Origin: Acinetobacter sp. WCHA55
GTDB taxonomy: Bacteria; Pseudomonadota; Gammaproteobacteria; Pseudomonadales; Moraxellaceae
NCBI RefSeq assembly: GCF_002165305.2
Contig: NZ_CP032286.1
Location: 310,001 to 374,000 of the forward strand
Length of the DNA stretch: 64,000 bases
Reading direction: 5' to 3'
The notes under the pieces are model-generated. The model did not search any database, was not told where the DNA came from, and saw only the letters and a program-made list of their open reading frames with translations. Both the position numbers and the translations under genes were made by a program. This document shows positions 30,613-39,845 of this stretch, piece by piece (positions within the stretch are counted from its first letter, which is position 1; each line of letters begins with the position of its first letter).

Positions 30613-31647
30613 TTAATCTGCGAACGGAAGTTTTCCTCCCGTGTCATATGTGGTTTCAAAGGCTCCTAGTCGAAGTTGTTCTTGTGAATTATTAAACTGT
30701 TGATCACGTAGTTTTTGAATGGCTTGCTGCTGCGCATCTTGGGTCATATTGCTTTTGAGAATGTTGTCGCGTTGTTCTAAGTAAGTATTGACCCGAGATT
30801 TCCAATTGCGTCGATCTTGGTCGAGTTTTTCTAGGCGTACTGTCGCTTCGGCACCGACAAGATTCTGGCGCATTTGGCGAATTTCTTCGGCAGAGCCGCC
30901 ACGCGCTTTAATATCTGAGGTCAGTTTACGCAGATCTTCTAGTTTGGAGAGTTGTTCTAAGTTTTCCTTCCAATCTTCAGGTAGTTCAGCAAACAGCTCT
31001 TTCAGTTTCTGCGCTTTTTGTACTTCAGTTAAGGACTGATCTGCCATGATGCTCATGCGGTCTAAGGTATATTCATGGTAGGTATTTTCGGTGCCAAAAA
31101 GGCCTTCGATTTCATAGTCAGAAAAGAACTGGCTGCGTAGGGTTTTCATCGAAGCAAAAATTTTACGATAGTACTCAGGGTCTTCTTTATCTAAGTTTGG
31201 CTCCTTCAGACTACCCAATTGCACACGATAATTTAAATAACGAGTCCAAAGATCTAGAATTTGTTTAAGGGCAGGTTCTTTATAACCTTGCTGGATATAG
31301 GCTTTAAAATCTTGCTTGATCTGATCTATATTTTTTTCCCCATATTGAGTAATAAAATATTCAAAACAATTACGAGTCTGCTCATTTACAACTAAGCGAT
31401 TACTTTGGTCGAGCACCAGTTGGCAATTGACTTCGGTGTCTTGTTGGCTATCACTGACGAAAGTTAATCCTGCTGCATGTGGCAAGTCCGATGCAGCAGA
31501 CAGTAAATTGGAGCTATTCTGCCCAGAGCTGTTGGTCATGGGTGCGGTGTTTGATCCGACCGTTGCATTGGGTGCAAGCCAGATGAGAAAACCGAGAATG
31601 ACAGCGATGATCACGGCGAAAATGAGCCATAATTTCTTTTTTTGCAT
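30613..31647 (-). CDS. lipB: Lipase-specific foldase LipB (Lif)
   Basis: 344 residues. An N-terminal membrane anchor (about 5-25, LWLIFAVIIAVILGFLIWLA) places a helical periplasmic domain next to new lipase. The foldase motif RxxFDYF-type reads RNCFEYFITQYGEKN at about residue 87. The rest is helical and charged (RAGG.., QRDNILKSNMTQDA). It folds LipA in the periplasm before type II export. First in the lip operon. Confidence 0.92.
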   Translation of the reverse strand: MQKKKLWLIFAVIIAVILGFLIWLAPNATVGSNTAPMTNSSGQNSSNLLSAASDLPHAAGLTFVSDSQQDTEVNCQLVLDQSNRLVVNEQTRNCFEYFITQYGEKNIDQIKQDFKAYIQQGYKEPALKQILDLWTRYLNYRVQLGSLKEPNLDKEDPEYYRKIFASMKTLRSQFFSDYEIEGLFGTENTYHEYTLDRMSIMADQSLTEVQKAQKLKELFAELPEDWKENLEQLSKLEDLRKLTSDIKARGGSAEEIRQMRQNLVGAEATVRLEKLDQDRRNWKSRVNTYLEQRDNILKSNMTQDAQQQAIQKLRDQQFNNSQEQLRLGAFETTYDTGGKLPFAD

Positions 31648-31801
31648 ATCCTATGCCTAACATCCCTATTGTATTTTTTATTGCGTTCATATGACTGAAC
31701 TCGATTTATTCTGAAACAAAAGGGCAAATAAACAACAGAAAAGTTGTAAAACTAGACAGACGGTTGATAGTATTGCGGCAGCTTTAAGACGTGTCCATGT
31801 T

Positions 31802-32707
31802 ATGAAATCATCTGCTTCAAAAATCCAACGCCGTGCCGTGAATGGTGTATTTTTATTAAATAAGCCATTGGGGATCAGTTCAAATGCGGCATTGCAAAAA
31901 GTGCGCTGGTTATACCGTGCGCAAAAGGCGGGGCATACAGGAGCGCTCGATCCATTGGCATCAGGACTGCTGCCGATTTGTTTGGGCGAAGCAACTAAGT
32001 TTTCGCACTTTTTGTTGGACTCGGTGAAGCGTTATCAAACCACCATTCAGCTGGGTCACAGTACCACCACAGGTGATGTAGAAGGCGAACGGTTGTTAGA
32101 GCAGGCTGTACCTGAGTTAACCGAAGATTTGATTCAATCCGTTTTGGCTCAGTTTATGGGTGATATTCAGCAAGTACCGCCCATGTATTCCGCGTTGAAG
32201 AAAGATGGTCGCCCTTTATATGAGCTAGCCCGTAAAGGGATTGAGATTGAGCGTGAAGCACGTCCAGTTACCATCTCTGCGATTGAGCTGCTTTCATTCA
32301 CAGTAGACAGTGTCACTCTTGATATTACCTGCTCGAAAGGCACATATATTCGTGTCTTAGGCGAAGATATTGCGAAGGCATTGGGTACTTATGGTCATTT
32401 GACTTATTTACATCGCATTAAAACGGGTCATTTTGATCTGATTCCAAGTTATACCCTTGAGTATTTGGAAAGCTTGTCTGAACAAGAGCGCGAAGCACTG
32501 TTGTTACCTGTGTATGCACCTGTAGATCATTTTCCTAAAGTACAAGTGCCAGAAGGACGCAGTGAATACTTTAGTCGCGGTATGGAAAGTAATATTGAGT
32601 ATACAGCGGAAGCACAGGTCTTGGTTTTCGATGGGGAAAAATGCTTAGGCTTGGCTGAAATTACTGATAAGAAAAGATTGGTTCCAAAGCGGGTTTTAAA
32701 TCTATAA
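31802..32707 (+). CDS. truB: tRNA pseudouridine55 synthase
   Basis: 301 residues; makes Psi55 in the T-loop of tRNAs. Catalytic Asp in [16 protein letters not shown] (about residue 45), TTGDVEGE and [20 protein letters not shown]-terminal PUA-like region. Divergent from lipB. It is not beside rbfA, as it would be in many relatives. Confidence 0.96.
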   Translation: MKSSASKIQRRAVNGVFLLNKPLGISSNAALQKVRWLYRAQKAGHTGALDPLASGLLPICLGEATKFSHFLLDSVKRYQTTIQLGHSTTTGDVEGERLLEQAVPELTEDLIQSVLAQFMGDIQQVPPMYSALKKDGRPLYELARKGIEIEREARPVTISAIELLSFTVDSVTLDITCSKGTYIRVLGEDIAKALGTYGHLTYLHRIKTGHFDLIPSYTLEYLESLSEQEREALLLPVYAPVDHFPKVQVPEGRSEYFSRGMESNIEYTAEAQVLVFDGEKCLGLAEITDKKRLVPKRVLNL

Positions 32708-32740
32708 TCAAAATATATCACTCGGTAAAAAGGACAAGGC

Positions 32741-33508
32741 GTGGACATTGACATTATTATCAGTCTGATCTTTTTTGCCTTTTGTGCAGGCGCAATTGAC
32801 GCTGCCGTCGGTGGTGGTGGGCTCATTCAAATTCCCGCTTTGATGAGTGCATTTCCGTCGATGGCACCTGCCACTTTATTTGGCACCAACAAATTAGCGG
32901 CAGTGGTGGGTACCGCCACTTCAGCCGTTTCCTTTGCACGTAAAGTCCGCTTTGAATGGAAACTTTTAGCAGTAGTCGCGGTTTGCGCAGCGATCAGTTC
33001 ATTTGGGGGCGCGGCCAGTGTGGCCATGATTCCAAAAGAAGTTCTTCAACCCTTTGTCTTGGTCATGTTGATTGTGATGGCGGTATATACCCTCATGAAG
33101 AAACAATTTGGGCAAGTGCATATGGCGCAGCGTGTGACACCTAAAATTTTGCTGCTGGCAGGGATCGGAAGTTTAGCCATTGGCTTTTACGATGGTTTGT
33201 TTGGCCCAGGTACGGGCAGTTTCTTTATTTTCTATTTTATTCGCTATTTACGCGTTGATTTTTTACATGCGGCGGCACTGGCTAAAATTGGCAATGTGAT
33301 GACCAATCTTGCTGCACTAAGCTTTTTTATTCCCTCGGGACATGTGCTCTTTGCTGTTGGAGGTACGATGGCGGTCGCAAATATGATCGGATCTATTTGT
33401 GGGGTAAAAATGGCGCTGAAATATGGTAGTGGCTTTATTCGTATCTTATTTCTTATTTTGGTGACGATTCTGATTGTAAGATTGAGCTATCAAATGTTTT
33501 TAATGTAA
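32741..33508 (+). CDS. TSUP family permease (TauE/SafE type)
   Basis: 255-residue membrane protein with about 8 TM helices. N-terminal GAIDAAVGGGGLIQIPALM and C-terminal GFYDGLFGPGTGSFFIFYF are the two TSUP repeats. Substrate (sulfite, organosulfonate or other) cannot be told. GTG start with AAGGACAAGG before it, 33 bases after truB. Confidence 0.88.
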   Translation: MDIDIIISLIFFAFCAGAIDAAVGGGGLIQIPALMSAFPSMAPATLFGTNKLAAVVGTATSAVSFARKVRFEWKLLAVVAVCAAISSFGGAASVAMIPKEVLQPFVLVMLIVMAVYTLMKKQFGQVHMAQRVTPKILLLAGIGSLAIGFYDGLFGPGTGSFFIFYFIRYLRVDFLHAAALAKIGNVMTNLAALSFFIPSGHVLFAVGGTMAVANMIGSICGVKMALKYGSGFIRILFLILVTILIVRLSYQMFLM

Positions 33509-33665
33509 TGGTGCGACCCTTTAAAACTTCATTACAAAAAACGCGTAGTCTGTGACCTCATTTCTCGTTTATTGCATTTATGATCAATGCAGCGCACTCA
33601 ATGCTGTGCCAAGAAGTTTTTCAATAAAAAATGATATTTTAAGTTGAACTTAACTGGAGCATAGA

Positions 33666-34124
33666 ATGAATATATTTGAAGTCTTAAGAGAAAGTCACGT
33701 TATACAACGAAATTTGGCTGAACAACTACTCCAAACTTCAGGGGATACACCTGAGCGCCGTGAGCTGTTTGAACGGCTTAAAAATGAATTATTTGCCCAT
33801 GCTGTGGCAGAAGACCGTTATTTTTATATCCCTTTAATGATGACTGATTCGGGCCTCAACATTACCCGCCATGCTTTGGCAGAACACCATAAAATGGATG
33901 AGTTATTGGAACAATTGACGGAGACAGAATTCTCAAATCCGGGCTGGTTGGCAATTGCAAAAAAATTATCGGAAACCGTACATCATCACTTACAAGAAGA
34001 AGAGCATGGTTTCTTCCAGCAAGCAGGAAAAATTTTACTCGATGCTCAAAAGACTGCGCTTGCCAAGCAGTATCAGCAGGAGTACAAAAAGTACAAAAAA
34101 ATTGAAAAAGACAGTTTGGTTTAA
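33666..34124 (+). CDS. Hemerythrin HHE domain protein
   Basis: 152 residues, four-helix HHE fold with metal-ligand candidates: ESHVIQRN, LFAHAVAEDRYFY, ALAEHHKMDELL and VHHHLQEEEHGFF. Such proteins bind a di-iron centre and are linked to O2, NO or iron stress. GGAG before the ATG. Standalone. Confidence 0.85.
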   Translation: MNIFEVLRESHVIQRNLAEQLLQTSGDTPERRELFERLKNELFAHAVAEDRYFYIPLMMTDSGLNITRHALAEHHKMDELLEQLTETEFSNPGWLAIAKKLSETVHHHLQEEEHGFFQQAGKILLDAQKTALAKQYQQEYKKYKKIEKDSLV

Positions 34125-34166
34125 GTTCATTTTAAACAAAAGATGGCGAGTACCATTTTTTGTGAT

Positions 34167-35048
34167 TTAAAGCGCGTCATCACTTTGCAGTTTGGCTCTA
34201 AAGGTAACACCAACAGAGGCAATCATAATGCAAACCAGCGCCAACGTTTGCCACATACTAATTTGTTCTTTCAGTAGTAACCAACCTGCTAAGGCTGCTA
34301 AAGCTGGTGACAAACTTGAAAGCGTACCATAGCTGAGTTTACTCAAACGTTTTAAAGCCATGAGGTCTAGGGCATAAGGAATGGTTGTGGCAAGTAGTGC
34401 AATCAATAAGGCTTTGGGCCAGTATTCTGTCTGCATCAGCGCAGTTGGGTTATGCGTGGCACTAATGGGTAAAAGTACCAAGGCTGAGATCGTAATGGCA
34501 ATACTGAGGGCATGCATGCCGATATTTTGACGGACGACTTTTTGCCCAAAATAAATATACAGCGCCCAACACGCACCCGCTGAAACCGCAAATGCTGCAC
34601 CTAAGAAGGAGAAGTTGGTTGCATTGGCTTGATGCCACGGCACCATCAGTGCAATGCCTAAAATCGCTAATCCGACCCAAATATAATCACGACGTTGCTT
34701 GATCGAGAGTAGCGCTAAAGTTAAAGGGCCTAAAAACTCTAAACCAACGGCAATACCTTGCGGTAGTTTACCCAGCGAAGCGTAGAATAAAATATTCATA
34801 AGGCATAAGGCTGCTGTATAGCTGAGTAAATCTTTCCACTTTAAATGCGGAAGGCGTTTAATGATGCTCCATGAGCGGAACATTAGCACAATTAAAATTG
34901 CGGCAAAGCACAGTCTAAGGGTCACCACGGTGAGGGGATCCAGCACGGAAATCAACTGCTTGGCAAAAGAAGCACTGATTTGATAGGACAGCATGGACAA
35001 GACCATGAACATCACTGCCATCAGTTGGGAATTAGGCATCATGCACAC
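34167..35048 (-). CDS. EamA family transporter (10-TM DMT type)
   Basis: 293 residues, two EamA domains. N-terminal helices SYQISASFAKQLI, middle GIAVGLEFLGPLTLALLS and C-terminal SYGTLSSLSPALAALAGWLLLKE. Related to RhtA-type exporters; substrate unknown. The start could be one of three Met (35048, 35042, 35039); MPNSQ at 35039 matches the neighbouring paralogue. 169 bases from a second EamA gene, a tandem duplication. Confidence 0.85.
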   Translation of the reverse strand: MCMMPNSQLMAVMFMVLSMLSYQISASFAKQLISVLDPLTVVTLRLCFAAILIVLMFRSWSIIKRLPHLKWKDLLSYTAALCLMNILFYASLGKLPQGIAVGLEFLGPLTLALLSIKQRRDYIWVGLAILGIALMVPWHQANATNFSFLGAAFAVSAGACWALYIYFGQKVVRQNIGMHALSIAITISALVLLPISATHNPTALMQTEYWPKALLIALLATTIPYALDLMALKRLSKLSYGTLSSLSPALAALAGWLLLKEQISMWQTLALVCIMIASVGVTFRAKLQSDDAL

Positions 35049-35216
35049 ATCAGGTCATAGCGACCTGTTATTTTAAGACGGTGGATTAGTATAACGATTC
35101 AGCACCCAAGTTGGATGCTGAATAAGCTGAATTTTTTTAATGCAACGACATGAATTTAAAAGTAATTGATATAGCTTTGGATTTAAAAACTAAATTCAAA
35201 CGCTGGATTAGATCGT

Positions 35217-36092
35217 TTAAACTGCAGTTTTTCGGTTTTTCTGGGCTGTATAGGTACAACCAATAGATGCCATGATAATCACGCTGAGCGCAAGCCACTG
35301 TGACCACAATAGTTGCTCGCCTAGAAAGACAAAACCAGATAGTGCTGCGATAGCAGGCTCAAGACTCATGAGCGTCCCAAAACTTAAAGCAGTTAAATTG
35401 CGTAGTGCAATCATTTCCAAGCTAAAAGGCAAAGCGCTGGCCAAAACTGCCAAAGCCACGAAATAGATCAGGTTTGAGGGTTCAAACACATTTGTGGGTA
35501 AACCACTGAATAGGGCGAGCGGCATTAATATCAGCATGCCGACAAACATACCTAAGCACACGGTATGGTTGCCCGAAACACCCGATGGGCGCTGTCCCGC
35601 TACGATATATAAGGCCCAACATGCACCTGCACCCAGTGCAAATGCGATCCCAAGCGGGTCTAAAGGTTGAGCTGCTTGGTCGAAAGGAAATAGTAAAACT
35701 AAGCCTAAAATAGCCAGCCCGACCCAAACAAAGTCAAAGCGTTGTTTGGCATAAAACAGAGCGACACTGAGTGGGCCAATAAACTCAAACGACACTGCAA
35801 TGCCGAGCGGCAGGCGAGCAATGGATAAATAAAACAATAGGTTCATGCCTGCCAAAGCAAAACCATAGCTGATGATGGCTTTATATTTAACTTGCTTAAA
35901 ATCAACCTGCCAAATTTTAAACAATACGGCCAAAATGATTGATCCCAACAGCAAGCGCATGGCGGAAACGGTTAAAATGGGAAATTGATCGAACAGCACC
36001 TTGGCCAATGAACCACTACTTTGCAAGCTGAGCATCGCAATCAGCAATAAAAAGGTCGCTTGGAGGTGGGGAGTACTTTTTAGATTTGGCAT
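35217..36092 (-). CDS. EamA family transporter, paralogue of the preceding one
   Basis: 291 residues from MPNLKSTPHLQ (36092), chosen by analogy with the neighbour although no strong ribosome site is seen; a longer frame to 36173 is open. Same family: GSLAKVLFDQFPILTVSAMR, GIAVSFEFIGPLSVALFYAK, SFGTLMSLEPAIAALSGFVFLGE. Ten predicted TM helices. Substrate unknown. Confidence 0.84.
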   Translation of the reverse strand: MPNLKSTPHLQATFLLLIAMLSLQSSGSLAKVLFDQFPILTVSAMRLLLGSIILAVLFKIWQVDFKQVKYKAIISYGFALAGMNLLFYLSIARLPLGIAVSFEFIGPLSVALFYAKQRFDFVWVGLAILGLVLLFPFDQAAQPLDPLGIAFALGAGACWALYIVAGQRPSGVSGNHTVCLGMFVGMLILMPLALFSGLPTNVFEPSNLIYFVALAVLASALPFSLEMIALRNLTALSFGTLMSLEPAIAALSGFVFLGEQLLWSQWLALSVIIMASIGCTYTAQKNRKTAV

Positions 36093-36185
36093 TATTAGAA
36101 TACTAGATAGAGAAATGAATACTTGGAAAAAGTAGCGGAGAATGTGCTTGGGTCGCACATAAAATTTTAACAAGTATTCAAAAAT

Positions 36186-36219
36186 AAAAAAACCACAGCT
36201 TGGCAGCTGTGGTTTTTAA
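36186..36219. terminator. Terminator between serA and EamA genes
   Basis: AACCACAGCT (36191-36200) pairs with AGCTGTGGTT (36205-36214), loop TGGC, with A and T runs outside. It ends serA on the minus strand. Confidence 0.92.
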
Positions 36220-36230
36220 AAAGAGTCGAA

Positions 36231-37463
36231 TTAGAACAATACGCGAACGCGGATTGTGCCTTCAACGTTTTGTAGAGTATCTAAAGCTTCTTGAGATGCA
36301 GTTGCATCTACATCCATCACCAAGTAACCAACATCACCTTTGGTCATGAGAGACTGACCTGAGATATTGATGCCGTGTTCAGCAAACAAGTTGTTGATTT
36401 TTGACAACACGCCTGGCACATTTTTATGGATGTGAAGTAAACGATGTTTGCCTTCAGTCAATGGTAAAGCGATTTCTGGGAAGTTTACTGCAGATAAAGT
36501 CATGCCTTTATCTGAATAAGAAACAAATTTCTCAGCCACTTCTAAACCAATGTTCGCTTGCGCTTCCATGGTTGAACCACCCACGTGAGGGGTTAAGATC
36601 ACGTTTGGAATGTTACGTAGTGGAGAAACGAACTCTTCACCATTGGCTTTCGGTTCTTTCGGGAATACGTCAACCGCAGCACCAGCAACATGACCTGATT
36701 TCAAGGCATCTGCTAAATCTTCGATAAGTACGCATGTACCACGTGCAGCATTGATGAAGATTGAACCTTCTTTCATTTGTGCAAATTGGTCTTTACCGAA
36801 GAAGTTGCGTGTAGACGGAACGTCTGGCACGTGTAAAGAAACCACGTCAGCATTTGCAAGAAGTTCACCCATTGAACCGACTTGACGTGCATTACCCAAA
36901 GGCAACTTGGTCACTGTGTCGAAATAGATCACTTTCATACCCATGCTTTCAGCAAGTACAGAAAGTTGTGAACCGATTGAACCGTAACCGACGATCCCTA
37001 AAGTTTTACCACGCGTTTCAAACGAACCAACAGCTGATTTGTTCCAACCGCCTGCATGTGTATCTGTTGATTTTTCAGGTACACGACGAAGAAGAAGAAT
37101 TGCTTCAGCAAGTACAAGTTCAGCCACTGAACGTGTATTTGAGTATGGTGCGTTAAATACTGGAATACCACGAACCATCGCAGCATTTAAGTTCACTTGG
37201 TTGGTACCAATACAGAAACAACCGACCGCGATTAATTTATTCGCAGCTTCAAACACTTCTTCAGTGAGTTGTGTACGGGAACGAATACCAATGAAATGTG
37301 CATCTTTAACCGCTTCTTTCAACGCTTCACCCTCAAGCGCAGTTTTACGATAGTCGATGTTGGTGTATCCGGCAGCATTTAGTGTGTCGATTGCGTTTTG
37401 GTGAACGCCTTCTAACAACAAGAAACGAATTTTATCTTTAGGAAGTGAAAGATGTTGGCTCAT
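36231..37463 (-). CDS. serA: D-3-phosphoglycerate dehydrogenase
   Basis: 410 residues; NAD-dependent first step of serine synthesis. Substrate domain FIGIRSRTQLTEEVF, Rossmann motif GIVGYGSIGSQL (about residue 160), catalytic Arg/Glu/His region (INAARGTCV, DVFPKEP, LTPHVGGSTMEAQ) and a C-terminal ACT domain (HIHKNVPGVLSKINNLFAEH) for serine feedback. ATG 37463 is preceded by GGAG and matches the E. coli-type start. Divergent from the FAD dehydrogenase at 37828. Confidence 0.96.
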   Translation of the reverse strand: MSQHLSLPKDKIRFLLLEGVHQNAIDTLNAAGYTNIDYRKTALEGEALKEAVKDAHFIGIRSRTQLTEEVFEAANKLIAVGCFCIGTNQVNLNAAMVRGIPVFNAPYSNTRSVAELVLAEAILLLRRVPEKSTDTHAGGWNKSAVGSFETRGKTLGIVGYGSIGSQLSVLAESMGMKVIYFDTVTKLPLGNARQVGSMGELLANADVVSLHVPDVPSTRNFFGKDQFAQMKEGSIFINAARGTCVLIEDLADALKSGHVAGAAVDVFPKEPKANGEEFVSPLRNIPNVILTPHVGGSTMEAQANIGLEVAEKFVSYSDKGMTLSAVNFPEIALPLTEGKHRLLHIHKNVPGVLSKINNLFAEHGINISGQSLMTKGDVGYLVMDVDATASQEALDTLQNVEGTIRVRVLF

Positions 37464-37827
37464 TACGGCTCCGCTACAAAGGCCAAATTTAGTGGCGATA
37501 TAATAGCACGTACCGCGCCCGATATACATTTCCTTTATACAGACTCTATTGGGTATTTTTAGTCGCTATAGTGCGTAAAAAAGGCTTTTTGGTCTAATTA
37601 AACTAATCATTTCAAAGGTATCATGAATAAAACAGCTTTTTCTGCGGGAAACAGAAAAAATGCCTTATAATATGACTCCGTGAAAATAAGCCAGTTGCAC
37701 ACTGCTGCTTAAATCCTCACGAACTGCCTGAGCCTTAGGGCATGGAAAGACTGAAATGAAGCGCTTTTCATGCAGAGAACCCTAGCGCCACAAACAACTT
37801 GTTTACTTCTTGCAAGGTCTGAAAACG
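37464..37827. other. Divergent regulatory gap between serA and the FAD dehydrogenase
   Basis: 364 bases without a gene. It holds a -10-like TATAAT (37666-37671) and, just before it, a perfect 8-bp inverted repeat TTTTTCTG (37637-37644) / CAGAAAAA (37652-37659). The remainder toward 37827 is a long leader with no recognisable ORF. Confidence 0.5.
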
Positions 37828-39237
37828 ATGAATGCTCCAGTCGCTTTAACCCCAGAGTTATTGACCCAATTGACAGCAATTGTAGGTGAAAACCGCATTA
37901 AAACCGATGCGGATAGCCTTGAAAATTGGGGGCGCGATCATACCAAACATTTTGATCCAAACCCGTCAGTCATCGTTTTTCCATCGAGCACAGAACAAGT
38001 GCAAGCGGTTGTAAAACTTGCAAATGAGTTTAATGTTGCGATTACACCATCGGGTGGTCGTACTGGCTTATCTGCTGGTGCAGTTGCTGCCAATGGTGAA
38101 ATTGTGGTGAGCATGGACAAGATGAACCAAATCTTGGAATTCTTTCCAGCAGACCGTATGGTTCGTGTCCAAGCAGGTGTGGTGACTGAACAGCTGCAAA
38201 ACTATGCGGAAGAGCAAGGCATGTACTACCCTGTAGATTTTGCTTCTGCGGGTTCGAGTCAAATTGGTGGAAACATTGGCACCAATGCTGGCGGTATCAA
38301 AGTCATTAAATACGGCATGACGCGTAACTGGGTACTTGGTTTAACTGTAGTCACAGGTAAGGGTGATGTGCTGCGTCTAAACAAAGGCATGATCAAAAAC
38401 GCAACGGGTTATGCACTACAACATTTGTTCATTGGTGGTGAAGGCACACTGGGCTTAGTGACTGAAGCTGAAATCAAACTGGAACGCCAACCGCAAGACC
38501 TTCAAGTAATGGTATTGGGTGTACCTGATTTTGATGCTGTAATGCCTGTACTGCATGCTTTCCAAGCCAAAATTGACCTGACTGCATTTGAGTTCTTTGG
38601 TGAACTAGCAATGCAAAAAGTGTTGGCAAATGGTCATGTGCAACGTCCATTTGAAACCGAATGTCCATTCTATGTATTGTTAGAATTTGAAGCGCCGTTT
38701 GAGCCAATTATGGACAAGGCGATGGAAATTTTTGAGCACTGCATGGAACAAGGCTGGGTGCTGGATGGTGTATTGAGCCAAAGCCTAGATCAAGTGGAAA
38801 GCTTATGGCGTTTACGTGAAGACATTTCTGAGTCAATTGCACCATTTACACCGTACAAAAACGATATTTCAGTTCTGATTACGCATGTACCTGCATTTAT
38901 TAAAGAAATTGATGCCATTGTGGCAAGCAACTATCCAGATTTTGAAATCTGTTGGTTCGGTCATATCGGTGACGGGAACTTACACTTAAATATTTTAAAA
39001 CCTGCGGACTTAAGCAAGGATGAGTTCTTTGCCAAATGTCAGGTGGTGAATAAATATGTCTTTGAAACCGTGAAAAAATACGACGGTTCAATTTCTGCGG
39101 AACATGGTGTCGGCATGACCAAAAAGCCATACCTTGACTACACCCGTTCGGCGGAAGAGATTGAATATATGAAAGCCTTGAAGCAAGTTTTCGATCCAAA
39201 CGGCATTATGAACCCGGGTAAATTATTCGACCTTTAA
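37828..39237 (+). CDS. FAD-binding D-2-hydroxyacid dehydrogenase, probably D-2-hydroxyglutarate dehydrogenase
   Basis: 469 residues. FAD_binding_4 domain (PSSTEQVQAVVKLANEF, TPSGGRTGLSAGAV, SAGSSQIGGNIGTNAGG) and FAD-oxidase C domain (WFGHIGDGNLHLNIL, then SAEHGVGMTKKPYL). D-lactate dehydrogenases share this architecture. I favour D-2-hydroxyglutarate because it lies divergent from serA: SerA makes D-2HG from 2-oxoglutarate, and in Pseudomonas the adjacent flavoprotein removes it and drives serine synthesis. ATG 37828 agrees with the family start. Confidence 0.85.
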   Translation: MNAPVALTPELLTQLTAIVGENRIKTDADSLENWGRDHTKHFDPNPSVIVFPSSTEQVQAVVKLANEFNVAITPSGGRTGLSAGAVAANGEIVVSMDKMNQILEFFPADRMVRVQAGVVTEQLQNYAEEQGMYYPVDFASAGSSQIGGNIGTNAGGIKVIKYGMTRNWVLGLTVVTGKGDVLRLNKGMIKNATGYALQHLFIGGEGTLGLVTEAEIKLERQPQDLQVMVLGVPDFDAVMPVLHAFQAKIDLTAFEFFGELAMQKVLANGHVQRPFETECPFYVLLEFEAPFEPIMDKAMEIFEHCMEQGWVLDGVLSQSLDQVESLWRLREDISESIAPFTPYKNDISVLITHVPAFIKEIDAIVASNYPDFEICWFGHIGDGNLHLNILKPADLSKDEFFAKCQVVNKYVFETVKKYDGSISAEHGVGMTKKPYLDYTRSAEEIEYMKALKQVFDPNGIMNPGKLFDL

Positions 39238-39251
39238 GTTCAAATTGGGTT

Positions 39252-39284
39252 TTAAAAGCGCATTCATCGTGATGCGCTTTTTTA
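39252..39284 (+). terminator. Rho-independent terminator
   Basis: AAAAGCGCAT and ATGCGCTTTT flank TCATCGTG, with extra T, 20 bases after the dehydrogenase stop. Confidence 0.92.
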
Positions 39285-39377
39285 TGGTTGATGGGACCGA
39301 ATTACATTTACTAAATAGTGTAATGGTCACAAAAAAGGCATGATGGACTGATAAATAATGAATTTTGGGTGGATTTT

Positions 39378-39749
39378 ATGTTGCGTCTTATTTTAGCTTC
39401 AGCCGTATGTGTGGGATTATTGTCAGGCTGTGCGACGACCAAAGAGTTAGTAAATAAAGTCGGTTCGTCAGATACACCGTTGGCTCAGGTACTCAAAGAG
39501 CGTCCAGATTTGCGCAATGAGTTAGCTACGGTTGAGATCCGTCAATACTTTAATACAGTTGAGTCCCCGACTGCGGCAGAAGTTAAAGTGACAGAAACAG
39601 GTTTGTTGGATGACTCAGTGAAGTCGGTGCGTACTGTGTATAACTTTAAATTGGTTGGTGGCGACTGGGAAAAAACCGCGACGAAAACCTCTTACCAATG
39701 TGCGCGCGGTAAAAACACCAAAAACTTCCAAACAGCAAAGTGTTCTTGA
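39378..39749 (+). CDS. Small putative lipoprotein, unknown function
   Basis: 123 residues from ATG 39378 (GGGTGG just upstream). Signal with lipobox LLSGCATTKE, Cys at about residue 20. The mature part is a beta-rich domain (EIRQYFNTVESPTAAEVKV, SVRTVYNFKLVGGDWEKT) with two Cys at the end (YQCARGKNTKNF...KCS). I do not recognise a family. It is flanked by terminators on both sides, so monocistronic. Confidence 0.8.
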   Translation: MLRLILASAVCVGLLSGCATTKELVNKVGSSDTPLAQVLKERPDLRNELATVEIRQYFNTVESPTAAEVKVTETGLLDDSVKSVRTVYNFKLVGGDWEKTATKTSYQCARGKNTKNFQTAKCS

Positions 39750-39779
39750 TTGAAATAGATACTTCTTTTACTGTTGATA

Positions 39780-39807
39780 GAAAGGCGTATTCGGTTTACG
39801 CCTTTTC
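39780..39807 (+). terminator. Rho-independent terminator
   Basis: AAAGGCGTA (39781-39789) with TACGCCTTT, loop of about 7, then TT. It may act for the lipoprotein gene and, in reverse, for the regulator at 39846. Confidence 0.85.
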
Positions 39808-39845
39808 ATATGGTCATGTTGAATTATTCAAGCAAAGATGGCGTC

